Source of the DNA: Antedon bifida
Lineage: Eukaryota > Echinodermata > Crinoidea > Comatulida > Antedonidae
Length of the DNA stretch: 64,000 bases
Direction of reading: 5' to 3'
NCBI GenBank assembly: GCA_963402885.1
Contig: OY727099.1
Span: forward strand, 18,061,001-18,125,000
Positions 1-11,697 of this stretch are shown here, piece after piece. The first letter of the stretch is position 1. Each line of letters begins with the position of its first letter. The notes below the pieces were generated by a model. It worked only from the letters and a program-made list of their open reading frames with translations. It made no database searches and was not told where the DNA came from. Made by a program: the position numbers and the translations under genes.

Positions 1-1717
1 CACATACATGTACATTAAAGGTTCTTATAAAAGTATACATCATGCATATAACAAAAAAGAAACGCATCACATATGTATACAAATTTATAAATAACTTTTT
101 GTGCGATGTCGAACATTTCTAGGAGAAAATTTTTAGAGAAAACAACTCTCATGACTTCTCTCATTAAAAGGACGTGCTATAACACACAAATCTGTTTTGT
201 CAAATAAAAATAATATGCAAGTTTTTGGTATGATGCGTCTTGCATGCACACAGAGCCAAGATATAAGGAGCTTGGACTTGCACCGTGCGTGGGCCCTAAC
301 CTTACGGTTTTCATTTATATTATCATCCCATGCTGTTATTTTAATATCTTGTTTCTTTCTATTTCATTCTTCTACGATCACTTCATATTTTTATGTCTTG
401 GTGAAAAGGGAGGCCCCGGGCTCCCCTGGGTTTATAGCCTCTCTACCCAAGCAACGGCACAAATGGTAAATTCATTTTTTTCTATTCATATTTCTATAAA
501 TGCGACGTATTACTATTGTATCGTATAAATGATATACAAAATATTAAGTACTTTATGCAGTTACACAAAGTATACTGTATATAAAATGTAATTTTGCATT
601 ATCATGTAGATGATTATAGGCCTACTGTACTCGAAATAGATGGCGCATAGTAGTATTGGCGAAACTTAATCATATTAACGACACAATCTAGCTATTTTTA
701 AATGCGAAATAATTTTGAAAAAACCTAAAGTTTTAGGAGGGACATTTGTTGATGTATTGATGATGTATTGTCCGCTGAAAAAATGGTAATGTTCCATAAT
801 AGTTATTCACTTTGACCAAAAATGGATCAAAACAATTTTGATTTCCTGCAAAAACTGTACCAACAGCCAATGGGTTTTTGGTTTAATATAACCGTTTGTT
901 TTTTCTTTTTATAAATATAAGTGAAAACATTTTTTTTTAATTTTTTTTTTTTGGCGGAAAGGCAGGCTCAGTAGTCCTCATTAATTAAAAAAACAACAAA
1001 AGTGTTCATTTACTATCGTATCGGCTGAAACCATGAGTGTTTCTGAAATCTAAATTTTGTAATATGTATGCAGACAAAAAATAACTAAAATTTAATTCCT
1101 CACTTTGAAGAATAAATAGGTGATCATTTTATAATTTTACTGACATTTCATTTTAAAACAGATGCAGTACGTTAAAATACGATGGCAAAACGTCGATGTA
1201 TGTCATCCTATGAGCTGATGCATACGCTTATTATAGTGCTGAGTTGTGCCTAGTATGTGTCATATACAATATATACAGTACAGTGTAGCATATGTGAAAT
1301 TACGAAACACACATCATTGGTATGATGACGTTATCAAAATCAAACAAAACTCAAAATGGATTAAAATGGAATATTCAAAAAAAAAAAAATTATATGAGAA
1401 CCCTCTTTTTTAAACCCTTCAGTGCAAGTTAAAGTTATATATTATTAAAAACAAATTGTAAACGGCCCGGTGATATACTGAAAATGTATTAATTTGAAAC
1501 GATAAAATTAGGAAATATGTGAGAATATATAATCAAACCTTATTTAATCAAAATATATGAATACAATGAATGAAAAGTCATTTTTTACTACGCTAACCAT
1601 TTTTAATCTCTCCGTTTCGATAATTTCTTTTCGATTTTACGGTAATATTTAGTATATTTACTCTAAGCATAGTTTACTTCAACCATTTGGACTTTTTCCA
1701 GGCTTCTTATGACATTT
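1..1717. other. AT-rich stretch, no recognisable gene
   Basis: Two overlapping open frames at 197-528 read through the same bases in different frames and show no domain, so I do not call them genes. Around 748-890 the words GATGTATTGTCC and AGTTATTCACTTTGACC resemble the TTAA-flanked MITE at 32884-33429, so this is probably a decayed relative. Nothing else was seen. Confidence 0.5.
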
Positions 1718-1835
1718 TTAAGGATAAATGAGCGATTTTGAAGGCCGGACCAATTTTGGCCTAGCCGGACCTGTTTTAGCGGCTGTTTCAACGCCAAAAC
1801 GCCAAAAGTTTTGGCCCCGGCCCAAATTTCGCGTA

Positions 1836-2046
1836 ACAGTTTTCGTCGATGCAGTTTTCATCGACGCAAGTTTCACCGACGCAATTTTCATCACACTGAC
1901 GCAATTTTCATCGACGCAATGTTCATCACATCGACGCAATTTTCATTACATCGATACTATATTCATCGACGCAATTTTCATCACTTCGACGCAATTTTCA
2001 TTTCATCGACGCAATTTTCATTAGGCCTACATCGATGCAATTTTAT
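1836..2046. repeat. Short tandem repeat, unit about 15-21 bp
   Basis: The word ATCGACGCAATTTTCAT recurs about ten times with spacers of 0-6 bases such as CACT, ACA and TTC. The open frames here on both strands (His-Arg-Arg-Asn-Phe-like peptides) are by-products of the repeat. Copies are imperfect, so it is not a recent perfect microsatellite. Confidence 0.85.
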
Positions 2047-2320
2047 CATCGCCTAAACTTGCGTAAACGGCGTCCATCCAGACGATCCGCTCATCTCGTC
2101 ACCGACTACCTTCGACTTATTCAGTGAATACGACTTTGAGCTCCATTTCCATTACGGACTTCCAAGAATTAATGCGACCACACTGCTCGCTTGCAATTTT
2201 TATCATTTGTTTTTCGTGTATGGTGTCATTTCTGGGCCAACTAGACTAGTGAGAGGTGCTAATCAAAAAAGTTTTTCACCTATTTCAGTAATTTTTTTTC
2301 ATGAATTGAATTTTTAAAAA

Positions 2321-2431
2321 ACTGATTGGGATTCCCGGCAATGTCCCGCTGGTATTTGTGATACTTCCCATCGGGATTCGGGCTGGATCCCGGCGGGAAT
2401 CCCGATCGTTTTTTTCGGGATTCTCGCTGTG
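2321..2431. repeat. GGGATTCCCG-rich island
   Basis: Interspersed, partly palindromic words such as GGGATTCCCG, GGATCCCGGCGGGAATCCCG and CGGGATTC fill about 110 bp. The same vocabulary recurs at 45786-45852 and 58352-58640, so it is a dispersed sequence class of this genome. Function unknown. Confidence 0.6.
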
Positions 2432-2619
2432 ATAAAAAATCAGAAGTCGACATAGGCCTATTGCATTTTAAATGAATTATTTTTTATTTATAATACACAC
2501 ATCTCGTCATCAATACTTGAGCGTATATTTATTATTGTTTATCGCTCTTAATGTTAAATGTTAATGTTAAATGTATTATTACTGGTCCTCAAGTTTAACT
2601 GGAAACTGAGGAAATTCGG

Positions 2620-3000
2620 ATTAGGCCCTCCACGGACCCACGGCAGCCAGCAGTGCAGCGCCTACCAGATCAGCACACCGGGAGACGATCCCCTACTCTT
2701 TTTCGAATAGTGTACCAAGTTCTTTAACGTGCACTGTTAAGTACACGGGACCAACGGCTTTACATCCCATCCGAAGGACGAAGCAATGAGAGTAAAGCAT
2801 CTTGCCTAAGGATGCAATTAGTATGGTACAGATAACCTCGAACCCATGCCTATCACATACCAGTCCGATATTACCATTACACCATCACTCTCCGGTATAG
2901 GCCTACAGCACCCGCCGCTATTTCTAGACGGTCTCCCATCCAGAACGCAACCGGGCCCAACGTTGCTTAACTTCGGTGATATGACGGGGAACCGGTGTTT
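2620..3000 (-). mobile_element. 5S rRNA-derived SINE (SINE3-like)
   Basis: On the minus strand, 3000-2900 reads like the internal half of 5S rRNA: GAAGTTAAGCAACGTTGGGC, then TGGATGGGAGACCG, then GGGTGCTGTAGGCCT. These match the conserved internal promoter region and 3' end of animal 5S genes. The sequence then runs into an unrelated body (about 2900-2620) holding CCTTAGGCAAGATGCTTTAC, similar to a motif shared by many marine-animal SINEs, and ends near an AATGTTAA-rich tail. A 5S head plus foreign body suggests a SINE3-type retroposon rather than a working 5S gene. The 5' part of the 5S sequence is poorly kept. Confidence 0.65.
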
Positions 3001-3298
3001 TAACAATTTCGGTCCACACTTGCTCCCTTTGTTCTAGTTGTATATCTTGGCAGCGTTTGAATATGTGAGCTGAAATAAAAACAATACGACGGTTAAATCC
3101 CGAATGTTGTTTTTTGTTTTTATTTACAGTGTTTAATTATTAGCTATGCATAAGACGCATTACAATGATACAGTAGGCCTCATATAGTGCTGCAACAGAC
3201 GAGTTGTTTTAAAGAAACATTAAAACATAAAGTTTTCACAGGTGGGGCTTGGAAGGGATTGCAGCTTTCTTAACAAAAGACACTGTAAATTTACTCAC

Positions 3299-3490
3299 TT
3301 CTAAGCGCCCGTCTCTTTCCCTCGGCCATCGCCACATTATCCCTGCCAAATCCATAAATACTGAGAGCGTTTTGCACTCCTCCTTGGACACGACCAGTTC
3401 GAGGAAATTTAAGTCCAATTTCATGATTGTTGTTGCTTTCAGCCAGTGTCGGTGTTTATATTCCAAGAACTTTACAACGAACACATTAGG
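3299..3490 (-). pseudogene. BEN-like exon remnant
   Basis: Reading down the minus strand gives FLELVVSKEEC, then, after a frame change, LSIYGFGRDN and EGKRRALRS, and then a GTGAGT donor just below 3299. This lines up with the exons at 46966-47160 and 58916-59133 (LELIINKEDC, LTIYGHGKGK, ENKRRALRS, GTGAGT). The last two blocks look like a BEN domain. One internal frameshift near GAGTGCAAAACG makes this copy a likely pseudo-exon. No other exons of this copy were recognised. Confidence 0.5.
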
Positions 3491-3587
3491 AATGTTTTTA
3501 AAAAGTATTTATAAAATCCTTGTAGGTCACATGTGTAAATTGTTTCCAATCGATCACTAAGGCGCAGGATTGGTCATAGCAATAGAT

Positions 3588-3668
3588 AGCAAGGAAATAG
3601 CTGTGCAATTGCTATACTTGATATAGCCATAAATTGCAAATAAATAGCTTGCAATTGCTATACTTGAT
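3588..3668. repeat. Imperfect direct repeat, two copies of ~45 bp
   Basis: The word GCAATTGCTATACTTGATA occurs twice in similar surroundings (AAATAGCT before it, AAGC or AGCC after it). This is a local duplication of no evident function. Confidence 0.6.
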
Positions 3669-3917
3669 AAAGCAAAAATAACCAACCACTATTATCAGAA
3701 TCCTCTTCGGAAGATAGAGAAGGAGGGTGAGGACATGATGGCGATTTCGCAGTAGGCCTACTGTCTCCGGACATAATTATGATCAACCAATATACAAATA
3801 AGTTAATATAGAATACGGTATAATTAATGATAATTGTATGTATTGTAACTACTGTGTAGCAGCCCAGTGTGTCAGGAAGCCGTGTAATTGGTCAGCTTGC
3901 CCTACTACTCTGACTAT

Positions 3918-4099
3918 GTTTGTACATTATACTAAAGTACATTGATAATTCTCGGGTATGAACGCCAGGGTAGTGATCTGGAGACCATGGGTTGGATTCC
4001 AACCCTTGATCTCCATAGCTAGGGGTTATGCACAACATGCTAGTTGGGTTCGAGTCCCATGCGAGAATTATCACTGTACTTTAAGTAAAATGTACAAAC
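3918..4099. mobile_element. 182-bp MITE with ~38-bp terminal inverted repeats
   Basis: The left end GTTTGTACATTATACTAAAG matches the reverse complement of the right end, and the pairing continues to GATAATTCTCG with few mismatches. The interior holds GGGTTCGAGTCCCATGC, which resembles a tRNA B-box. No clear target duplication is visible. It could be a small foldback element or a tRNA-derived sequence caught in one. Confidence 0.7.
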
Positions 4100-4693
4100 C
4101 TTCGTTAGATTAGGGCCTTTTTAGATAAAATTTAAAGATACAGATTGTCGACGTTAGTGTAAAAACATTTTTATTAAATATATAACGAAAGTTTGCTTTA
4201 AAAAATATATTAAAGATTGCAACTTTATATGGAGGAAAGACAATTATTACAAATTAAATCTTATGTACTCACATCGTCCATCATCCGCAACGGGAAGTAT
4301 TCAAATTCTGAAACGTTTTAAAATTCAAATTCTGAAAAATATGTTCAGTTTCACATAAGGCCTAGGCAACAAATCACTAAAAAAATTATCTTCAGATATA
4401 ACACAAGCTAACATAATTATATTACTGTAAATTGATCTTAGTGTAATCGAACATACAAATAAAACGACAAGTTGTGTCTCATCTACCACCGTACCCTTGT
4501 ACAAATTTTACAGCTTGCCTGTCATGCATCATCAACATCATAGTCTTTTGATTCTCTTTTATTCGGTTGAGCTTCAAAAATCAAATTAAATTACATATAA
4601 TTATTAATTGATAACTATAGACATTCATTGTGCATACGGTTTACAAACATAGCAAAAATGAACAATCGGAGTCGAGGGATGCTGATGCTTAAA
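4100..4693. other. No gene seen
   Basis: AT-rich single-copy-looking sequence. I see no coding exon, RNA gene or clear repeat. Confidence 0.5.
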
Positions 4694-4995
4694 TTTTGCG
4701 GGAAAAAAGTATAGGAATTAAAGTTATTAAAGTAAGCCTCTACTAATTTTAATCATTAAAACACAACTGCAAGTAACAAAAACTGTTAATTGATTTTCCC
4801 TATCCCCTATATATAGGTATTTGTGTGTGTTAATAGGAATTTGTGTGTGTTATAGGCCTATAGGCCAAAATTTAAAAGTGCCGTAAAAAATTTTCCCCAA
4901 GACCCTGGGATGGGAATTTTTTTCTGACATTCTATATGGTATACTCTATCAGAAAAACCCAAAACAATTTTTCCTATACTTTTTTCCCGCAAATG
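4694..4995. mobile_element. ~300-bp MITE
   Basis: TTGCGGGAAAAAAGTATAGG at the left end is matched by its reverse complement near 4971-4995 (CCTATACTTTTTTCCCGCAA). The ~24-bp terminal inverted repeats flank a non-coding interior. No transposase is encoded and the superfamily was not determined. Confidence 0.7.
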
Positions 4996-5657
4996 TGTAT
5001 ATTAATTGTTCTGCACCCAGGCTATTAGAAGATTTACGGTATATAATAAATACGGCGTTGATGTGTCGTCCGGCTCCTATCGTCGAGTGCCAGAGAGCGC
5101 GGAACGCTACACACGCTAGATGAATAATGAAGAGCTAAACACTGTACAACTCAACAGGTCAGTAAGATACATAGATTTACATGATGAGTTCTACATTTTA
5201 TTTCATTTTGGGACGTGTAAACTTATAACAAGACCCATCAGCCTAGCTAGCTAGATAGTATAATATATTGTAGGCATATAGCCCTATAAGCTACATACAT
5301 TAATAGGCCAGTTGTAGTAGTATTGTATTGAGCTACTGCGTCACATCAAATCTACCAATACCATGCCACGCCAGGACCTGTAATAATAATATACCTAGGC
5401 CTATATGGCTATCCGGAATAGGCCTAGCTATAGAATAGCCATATTGTATTAGTTTCTACTTATACGTCGATAAGCTAAATTTTGGGCAAGTCCTAATTAG
5501 GACTAGAGGGTATTCACCACCTAGGTAGGTAGGTAGCTAGCCTATAATAGTTAGGCCTAGTCAGGGCTGCCCTTATTATCACATATTGTGCACAAGCTTG
5601 CATCGTCTTTCAAATTTCGCGGTAGAGTATAGTATTAGTATATAGTAGGCCTAATAA
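4996..5657. other. No gene seen; TAGGCCTA-rich
   Basis: Contains a mildly CpG-rich patch near 5060-5115 that could be a small promoter or untranslated exon, followed by many TAGGCCTA/CTAGGCCTA words and TAGGTAGGTAGG. No coding exon recognised. Confidence 0.4.
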
Positions 5658-6808
5658 GGCCAAAAAAAAAAAATGATTGTGTTGGCCACGCCCGATCGAC
5701 CCTAAACTGCCGAAAATGAAGGTCGGCTCTTTTTTTTTTTTTTTTTAGCCAAACGGCAATTTTGAAACCAAATGGTGAAAAAATATTGTCTTATTTGCCA
5801 AATTGGTAAACATATTTCACCTCCGCCGGACGTGTAAAAAAGAAGCGTGCAACCAACCGTGAATCAATCACGTGATAACCGGAATACGCGATTATTAGTT
5901 TTTGGGGGATCCAAGTTTAAATTAAAATAAACACTTTGATTACACAGTGGTTGAGACAGGTTTTTAATAGTTATCACATTTTTAAACACCCTCATAATTA
6001 ATGGACTCTACCAATGTTGATCTGCAGCAAAAGAACAACAGATCGTTGGTTGTTGATGCGGTGTTTTTTGGTTTTACTGTACAGTACTACGATCCGATTA
6101 CGGACTTGTTAAATGATTTAAAAGGCATGGGCTTGCCAAGCAAGTAGGCCTATATACGTTTAATAAAAATGTACCTAAGATTGTCGTAAGCTCTTTTGTT
6201 CAAACTTGTTATTTATATAGCGATAATCCATCCGTTCCGGCATGCACGCTAGGCTTCTAGCCGGACCTCTAGCCTCGATCGATCGATGCCGCTGGTGGGG
6301 AATTTCCCCGCAATAAGAAATCGGCGAAATATGGCTCATAAAACGGCCTACATTTTAATGTTATATATTTAATGCCAGTGTAATTACGTATGGATAAAAC
6401 AATATAAAACTCAATATTTTTCATCTAGAATAATATGTTAACTTGCGTAATGTAGCATTAACACGGAAATAGTTTATTTCGATCTTGATTGTATTTGTTG
6501 TTGGCTTTAAAAATGGTAGCTAGGGCTAGCAGCCTAAGCATTTTTACCTCAAAAAGCTAGGCCTACGTTTATTTAATAAACCTTTTTTAAACTTTTGTTG
6601 AAACAATTATAGCTAGCGTGAGCCTAGGGTGCGATGAAAAGTGTTTAAAAGTCTTTTTGTATCAATTGTGTAAATTGTTTATTATTTTGCCGGCAACACA
6701 TTTTTGGTCTGAAAAAAAACAAAAAACAAAAAAACTTTTCCTACCGACCTACCCATTTTTAGGATTTACCCAAAACGTGGCCAACACAATATTTTTTTTT
6801 TTTTGGCC
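5658..6808. mobile_element. Non-autonomous DNA transposon with GGCCAAAAAAAA ends
   Basis: The left end GGCCAAAAAAAAAAAATG continues ATTGTGTTGGCCACG. The right end is its reverse complement within one or two bases, giving ~33-bp TIRs. TAATAA flanks the element on both sides (5652-5657 and 6809-6814), giving a TAA or 6-bp target duplication. The same 12-base terminus with TAA flanks bounds the 10.1-kb transposon at 48141-58286, so this may be a deletion derivative of that kind of element. It holds a 49-codon open frame at 6001-6150 (MDSTNVDLQQKNNRS...) that could be a leftover first exon; no homology was recognised. Confidence 0.75.
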
Positions 6809-8545
6809 TAATAATTAATATACAGAATACAGAAAACAGAATACAGATTTATTGTTGGTCCAAAAGGAAATCCGTTTCGTTGACAAGCTCGAAGCTCTCA
6901 AACAATAATATGTTTGGATTTGAAAGAACTCTATTTAAATCAAGTATTGATTTTCAATATAATAGTTATATTAACTTATAATAAGGAAATTTATATTCTT
7001 TATAAAAATCAATTTTTGTTTCCGGACACCCCCACCCCCCCACTCTTAAAGGTTACAAGGTGCCCTTTTTAGAGGTAGTACAAATTACTATCGTATTGTT
7101 TTTGCTATATAATTGCTTGCGTTTTTCTTTGATTTGTTTTTAACATTTTATTAATTTTGATAAATAATGTATGTAGTACTACCCTGCTAATAGTATGCAA
7201 CACGGATTTTCAGAATTACATAATAATAATATTTATTTGGAACAACACTTTTACTAGCGCTAGTATGTAATTCTGAAAAGAGCTGTTGAGCTTCTCCTAA
7301 AGCCTTTTCAGAACTGCATATTGTGATATATGAAAACTTTATATCGTATATTGACTTTTGATATAGAAACCTCCAAACAATATAATTATTAATACTGTAG
7401 ATTATTTCCTCCATGATTAATATCATTGACTGAATAAAAATAACAATACTGAGCATTTACAAAGTGCTCATAAACTGCTGTCTCACAAAAGAGGAATAGA
7501 AAGATTGGCTAGTCGAAGAACATCATCAGGGAATGACAACATGTGTTACTCACTAAGATGAACCAGGGCTGACAGACCTCATGCTGTCATCTACAGGCAT
7601 ACATAATAAGAAAACCACAATGTACTATGTTATCAACAATACGATATTGTTTAAAGTTTGTTCTCATGGCACCATTTAGTACCAAACATTAGTCTAATTA
7701 AAAGATAACAAGAAGAACGAGGTAGCATATAAACAAAAACATTTTATTTTTCATCTTTAAAAAATTATAGCGGCATTTATAATTTCCAAACAATTAAATA
7801 CCAATCTTTGTTTCTTATCATCAAATACTCTTTGTCAGCAATTTACAACAAGAAATATTTCTTACAAAAACGCCGCTCGACTTTTTGACGTAACAGCTTA
7901 AATTATTGTTCTTTCTTCAGTAATTATGATAATCAATTATTTTTGTTTAGCAATCAGTAGTAAACATTTTGTGTAATGTGAATATAGTATGTCCTACTCT
8001 ACAAAACAAAAATAATAATCATAAACTATAGGCCTAGTACTGTCGGCCTACATATTCCAAGGTAGGGGCGTTATTTCTCTACAACATACTCTAGGGATAA
8101 AATTAATTTTTTAAACAATTTATACATTGCCTGTTTATAGTATTTTGTATCAATATTATAATAAAAAAAGAATTATGAAAATCCGACTTGCAGTTTTCAA
8201 AATATAGGGTCTAAAACATTGCCGAAAATTCGTTTTTAGCCACGAACGAAATAAACAAATTGCGACTCAGTCCGGCAATTTTTCGACATTACATAGAATT
8301 ACGGTTTTTAGTAATATATTATTATTATGTATATCGATATTGTAAAATTCAATAAAATAGGATATTACATGTTTATTAAAATACAAAATAGTGTTTATTT
8401 AACCTCATTCAAAAAATTTCAATACATTATTTTCCCGTGTAATTGGACGGTCCTGAGAGACAATGAAAGCTAGCTATTTTGAAGCTAGCCTACAACAGAA
8501 GACTATATATATAGGCTACTACATGTTTATACAACACGATATTAC
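6809..8545. other. No gene seen
   Basis: AT-rich. A small hairpin sits at 7206-7280, where TTTTCAGAATTACATA pairs with TATGTAATTCTGAAAA. The minus-strand open frame over 7187-7456 spans this hairpin and looks fortuitous. A further inverted motif (TTGCCGAAAATT / AATTTTTCG) lies near 8220-8290. Confidence 0.45.
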
Positions 8546-9585
8546 AGACCGGCAGCCAAGCGCATTTCGATCAAGCGAACAAGGTACCAATATTCGAGTA
8601 CAGGAATATTTATTACGTAACACAATATATCAATATATGGACGTCTGCCGGGGTCCCCCTGCTGGGTGTGCCCCCTGGAGCACCAAATAAGGGTCAGAAA
8701 AATGGGCTAGATCATGTTTTGGAAATACCACATAAAAGCAACTTAGAATTAACAAACATACTCTACTAAGTATAAAAAGTGCATTGCCAGACAAATTATC
8801 CACTGTATTAGCCCCGCCAGACACGCCCAAAAGGGTCACTAAATTTGGGCTAGATCATGTTTTGGAGATACCAAATAAAATCAACTTAAAATTAACAAAC
8901 ATACTCTACTAAGTATAAAAAGTACATTGCCAGACAAATTATCCGCCGTATATGTCCCGCCAGACACCCCCGAAAGTTTCCCCCTGTTAACGCCGTGATA
9001 TAATTGGGCCAAAATAATATGGAAAGTACCACACGAAACCAAGTTTAAATGACTAGGTACATTTAACAGAGTACAGAATGACCCCTGCCAGACAAATTAT
9101 CCACTGTATTAGCCCCGCCAGACACGCCCTAAGGGGTCCTAAATTTGGGCTAGATCATGTTTTGGAGATACCAAATAAAATCAACTTAGAATTAACAAAC
9201 ATACTCTACTAACTATAAAAAGTGCATTGCCAGACAAATTATCCGCCGTTTATGTCCCGCCAGACACCCCCGAAAGTTTCCCCCTGTTACACTGTAATAT
9301 AATTGGGCAAAAATAAATATGGAAAATACCACATAAAACTATGTTTAGGCCTAAATGACTAGGTACATTTAACAGAGTACATAATGACCCATGCCAGACA
9401 AATTATCCACTGTATTAGCCCCGCCAGACACGCCCTAAGGGGTCACTAAATTTGGGCTAGATCATGTTTTGGAGATACCAAATAAAATCAACTTAGAATT
9501 AACAAACATACTCTACTAAGTATAAAAAGTGCATTGCCAGACAAATTATCCGCCGTATAATGTCCCGCCAGACACCTCCGAAAAG
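8546..9585. repeat. Left inverted arm with ~300-bp tandem units
   Basis: After a ~140-bp unique cap, the arm consists of direct repeats. GCCAGACAAATTATCCACTG starts at about 8786, 9087 and 9393, a spacing of 301 and 306 bp. Each unit is bipartite: a second GCCAGACAAATTATCCGCCG half-unit lies between. Words such as GGGCTAGATCATGTTTTGG recur in each unit. Confidence 0.85.
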
Positions 9586-10320
9586 GCGACCCTGTGGACA
9601 CTGGCTTATTTAAGATACTATTCAACAATTTAATATGCGGCGTCAAGATCAAAGAAGTAGGGGTATCTTGATGACAATACGTAAGTATTTGTAATCAAAC
9701 TAAACACTATACTAACTGTAGAACCTGAGCTGGGTTTGTGTTTCGTCTACAGACGGCCTGGTTTAATTCTAGCCAATAACCGCACAGTATAGTTTAGGTG
9801 AGTAAAGCCTGGGGTAAAATAATTCGATATAGGCTTATATCGGTACTGGCACTTCACTGTGGTTGTCATTGATCCCGAGAGAGCGTAATTAATTTGAAAT
9901 ACTGTAGGATAACTTAAAAAAGGAGTATACTATACTTTTATATTAAGGTTTGATAGGAACATTATACACTGAGTTAATTGATACTGTCAGTGGCGGATCT
10001 AGGATCTGACAGGGGGTGGCCACGAAAGTGGCAAACGAGGTGCGTAGCACCGAGCGGGGGAGGGTTTTGCTCCGAAAATTTTTTTAAAAATAGATGCTTA
10101 CACACTGTTTAATAGGCTAGAGAAACTGTTTCCATCACACTTAATAACAAATATTACATAATGTAAATTTAAATAAATCCTTCCTAAATACTGTACGGAT
10201 CTTTTTCGACGAACTAATAATAAACTTTGATCGAAAAACCTTCAAATAAAATGAACATTTGGTAATGCAGTACTCCGATAGTTCATGTGTTGTGTACCGT
10301 GTTTTGGTGGTTCACAGAAG
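9586..10320. other. Spacer between left arm and first plus-strand exon
   Basis: No long open frame. CAGTGGCGGATCTAGGA at 9988 looks like the terminal word of many hAT-type MITEs, followed by a GGGG-rich stretch, but I found no matching right end. A tiny ATG frame near 9634 (MRRQDQRSRG) is followed by a GTAAGT-like donor and could be a short first exon. Confidence 0.4.
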
Positions 10321-10497
10321 GAACATTGATTGAATTCTTCAGTAGACTGGCTTCTGACGATGAACCAGACCAGAGAATAGCAGAAGAGTTTGTCTGTTCC
10401 ATGTATGGCTTAAAGGGTGATGTCAAAGATGTCAATGATGCCAGGTTCATAAAACTGTGTCAGATGCACGGCAGTTTCCAACGAGACAAAAAGTGGT
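10321..10497 (+). pseudogene. Exon of a TE-associated protein (upstream block)
   Basis: The exon runs from a good acceptor (TTTGGTGGTTCACAG) to a GTGAGC donor. It encodes EFFSRLASDDEPDQRIAEE, then FVCSMYGLKG and VNDARFIKLCQMHG. I recall the pattern 'FV..+YG.....VN.AR...F', followed by an LPPC/LPPT block, from a large family of uncharacterised invertebrate proteins that sit in mobile elements. The LPPC block is present here as the 16433-16864 exon, about 6 kb downstream beyond the RAG1-like gene. Splice phases do not fit directly between the two, so an exon is missing or the copy has decayed. Upstream exons of the family are absent. Function unknown. Confidence 0.45.
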
Positions 10498-11486
10498 GAG
10501 CCCTCTATAGTTTCGATGCTCGCTTTTTCTTATTTTATGTTATAGAGGGCGCTAGTTTAAATACCCGGAAGACTATTTTTAATACCCTGGTAAAAGAGAG
10601 GGAATAAACTGACCAATAGACAGTGTTATAATTGAAAATTTAATGAATATTCATATTATATTCGAAGAAGAAGGCATGTAATTGATATTCGAAGCCAGCG
10701 GTCACTCCGTTTCTCAAGACTTCCCGAGATATGAGTATTGAAATCTTACGTCTATTTTGCGACAAAAAACAGTAAAAAATAGCAGTTTAATTACAGGGTA
10801 ATGGTGAGGTTATATTTTTTTTTTGCAATTTACATAAACATCGGCGCCTAGTCGATGTGAAAATTCAAAAACTTGATAAACAATATTTAAAAAATCTCGC
10901 TGACGTCTACCTAATCCAGTTTAATAATTATATACACAGAAAGTCGGGGCCCATTTGCCTGTTTTGCACACGTGGGTGTGCTGCTAAAGGCCTAGGCCTA
11001 ACAAAGGTTTGTCACTACGTACTAGGTTTAAGCCACGAAAAATAAATATAGGCCTAGAATAATATACTCTTAGTAGGCCTAGCCCAAGTATATGTCGTTA
11101 AGAGGGGAAATATAAAGCAGGGCCAGGCTTAGTAACAGCTCTATCTAGACTAGGCTAGGCCTAGGCCTAATTTTTTAATATGGTACCATCAAGACATATG
11201 TAGGCCTAGGAGAATATGTATACTTACTAACTAGCTTTCATGAGGGCCTAAGTTATTCTACAGTAGAAAATGTGAAAATATCATAGTCTATCTTCCTATG
11301 GCTTGAATATTACTAAACTATGGCAGCAACAGCATTGCATTTGTAGAATAAAAAATAAAATTTTGATTTTAATTTTGACAGATAGTCCTAATAATAATAT
11401 AATATTTCTTCATGTATTTCAATCGCTAGTCCACCATTTTTTTAAATAATGATGATAAATATTTATAATTCAAAAATTGTATTACA

Positions 11487-11598
11487 GGTTCCAAAAATAC
11501 CACCAACACAAACAAGTACGACTACTTTATTGATGCAAGTGTGGTTCATAAGAGAATACATAAAGAAGAAGATGGCACTCTGTCAGATTTATCAGTAA
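11487..11598 (+). CDS. Possible small exon (unassigned)
   Basis: The exon is bounded by TATTACAG and a strong GTAAGC donor, and is open in one frame (NKYDYFIDASVVHKRIHKEE...TLSDLS). Its 3' phase (0) matches the start of the exon at 16433; its 5' phase does not match 10497. It could belong to the plus-strand gene or be chance. No homology recognised. Confidence 0.25.
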
Positions 11599-11697
11599 GC
11601 CTATATTTTCTTTTATTTCGTATTCTTTGTCGTGTACTTTATTCTTCTTTTTCTGAAAAATATAAACAGGTTTATTTAATTTTTGGTGAGCAGGGAG

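Noticed and set aside
197-528. Two overlapping 90-residue open frames
   Set aside because: They use different frames of the same bases and have no domain, splice context or sensible composition.
1718-2056. His/Arg/Phe-rich open frames on both strands
   Set aside because: Produced by the short tandem repeat.
2900-3000. A functional 5S rRNA gene
   Set aside because: Only the internal and 3' portions match; the 5' part is degraded and no terminator T-run follows. The SINE explanation fits better.
4036-4060. A tRNA gene (B-box-like GGGTTCGAGTCCCA)
   Set aside because: No cloverleaf with an acceptor stem could be traced; the word is inside a MITE. The same applies to the B-box-like word at 24017-24060.
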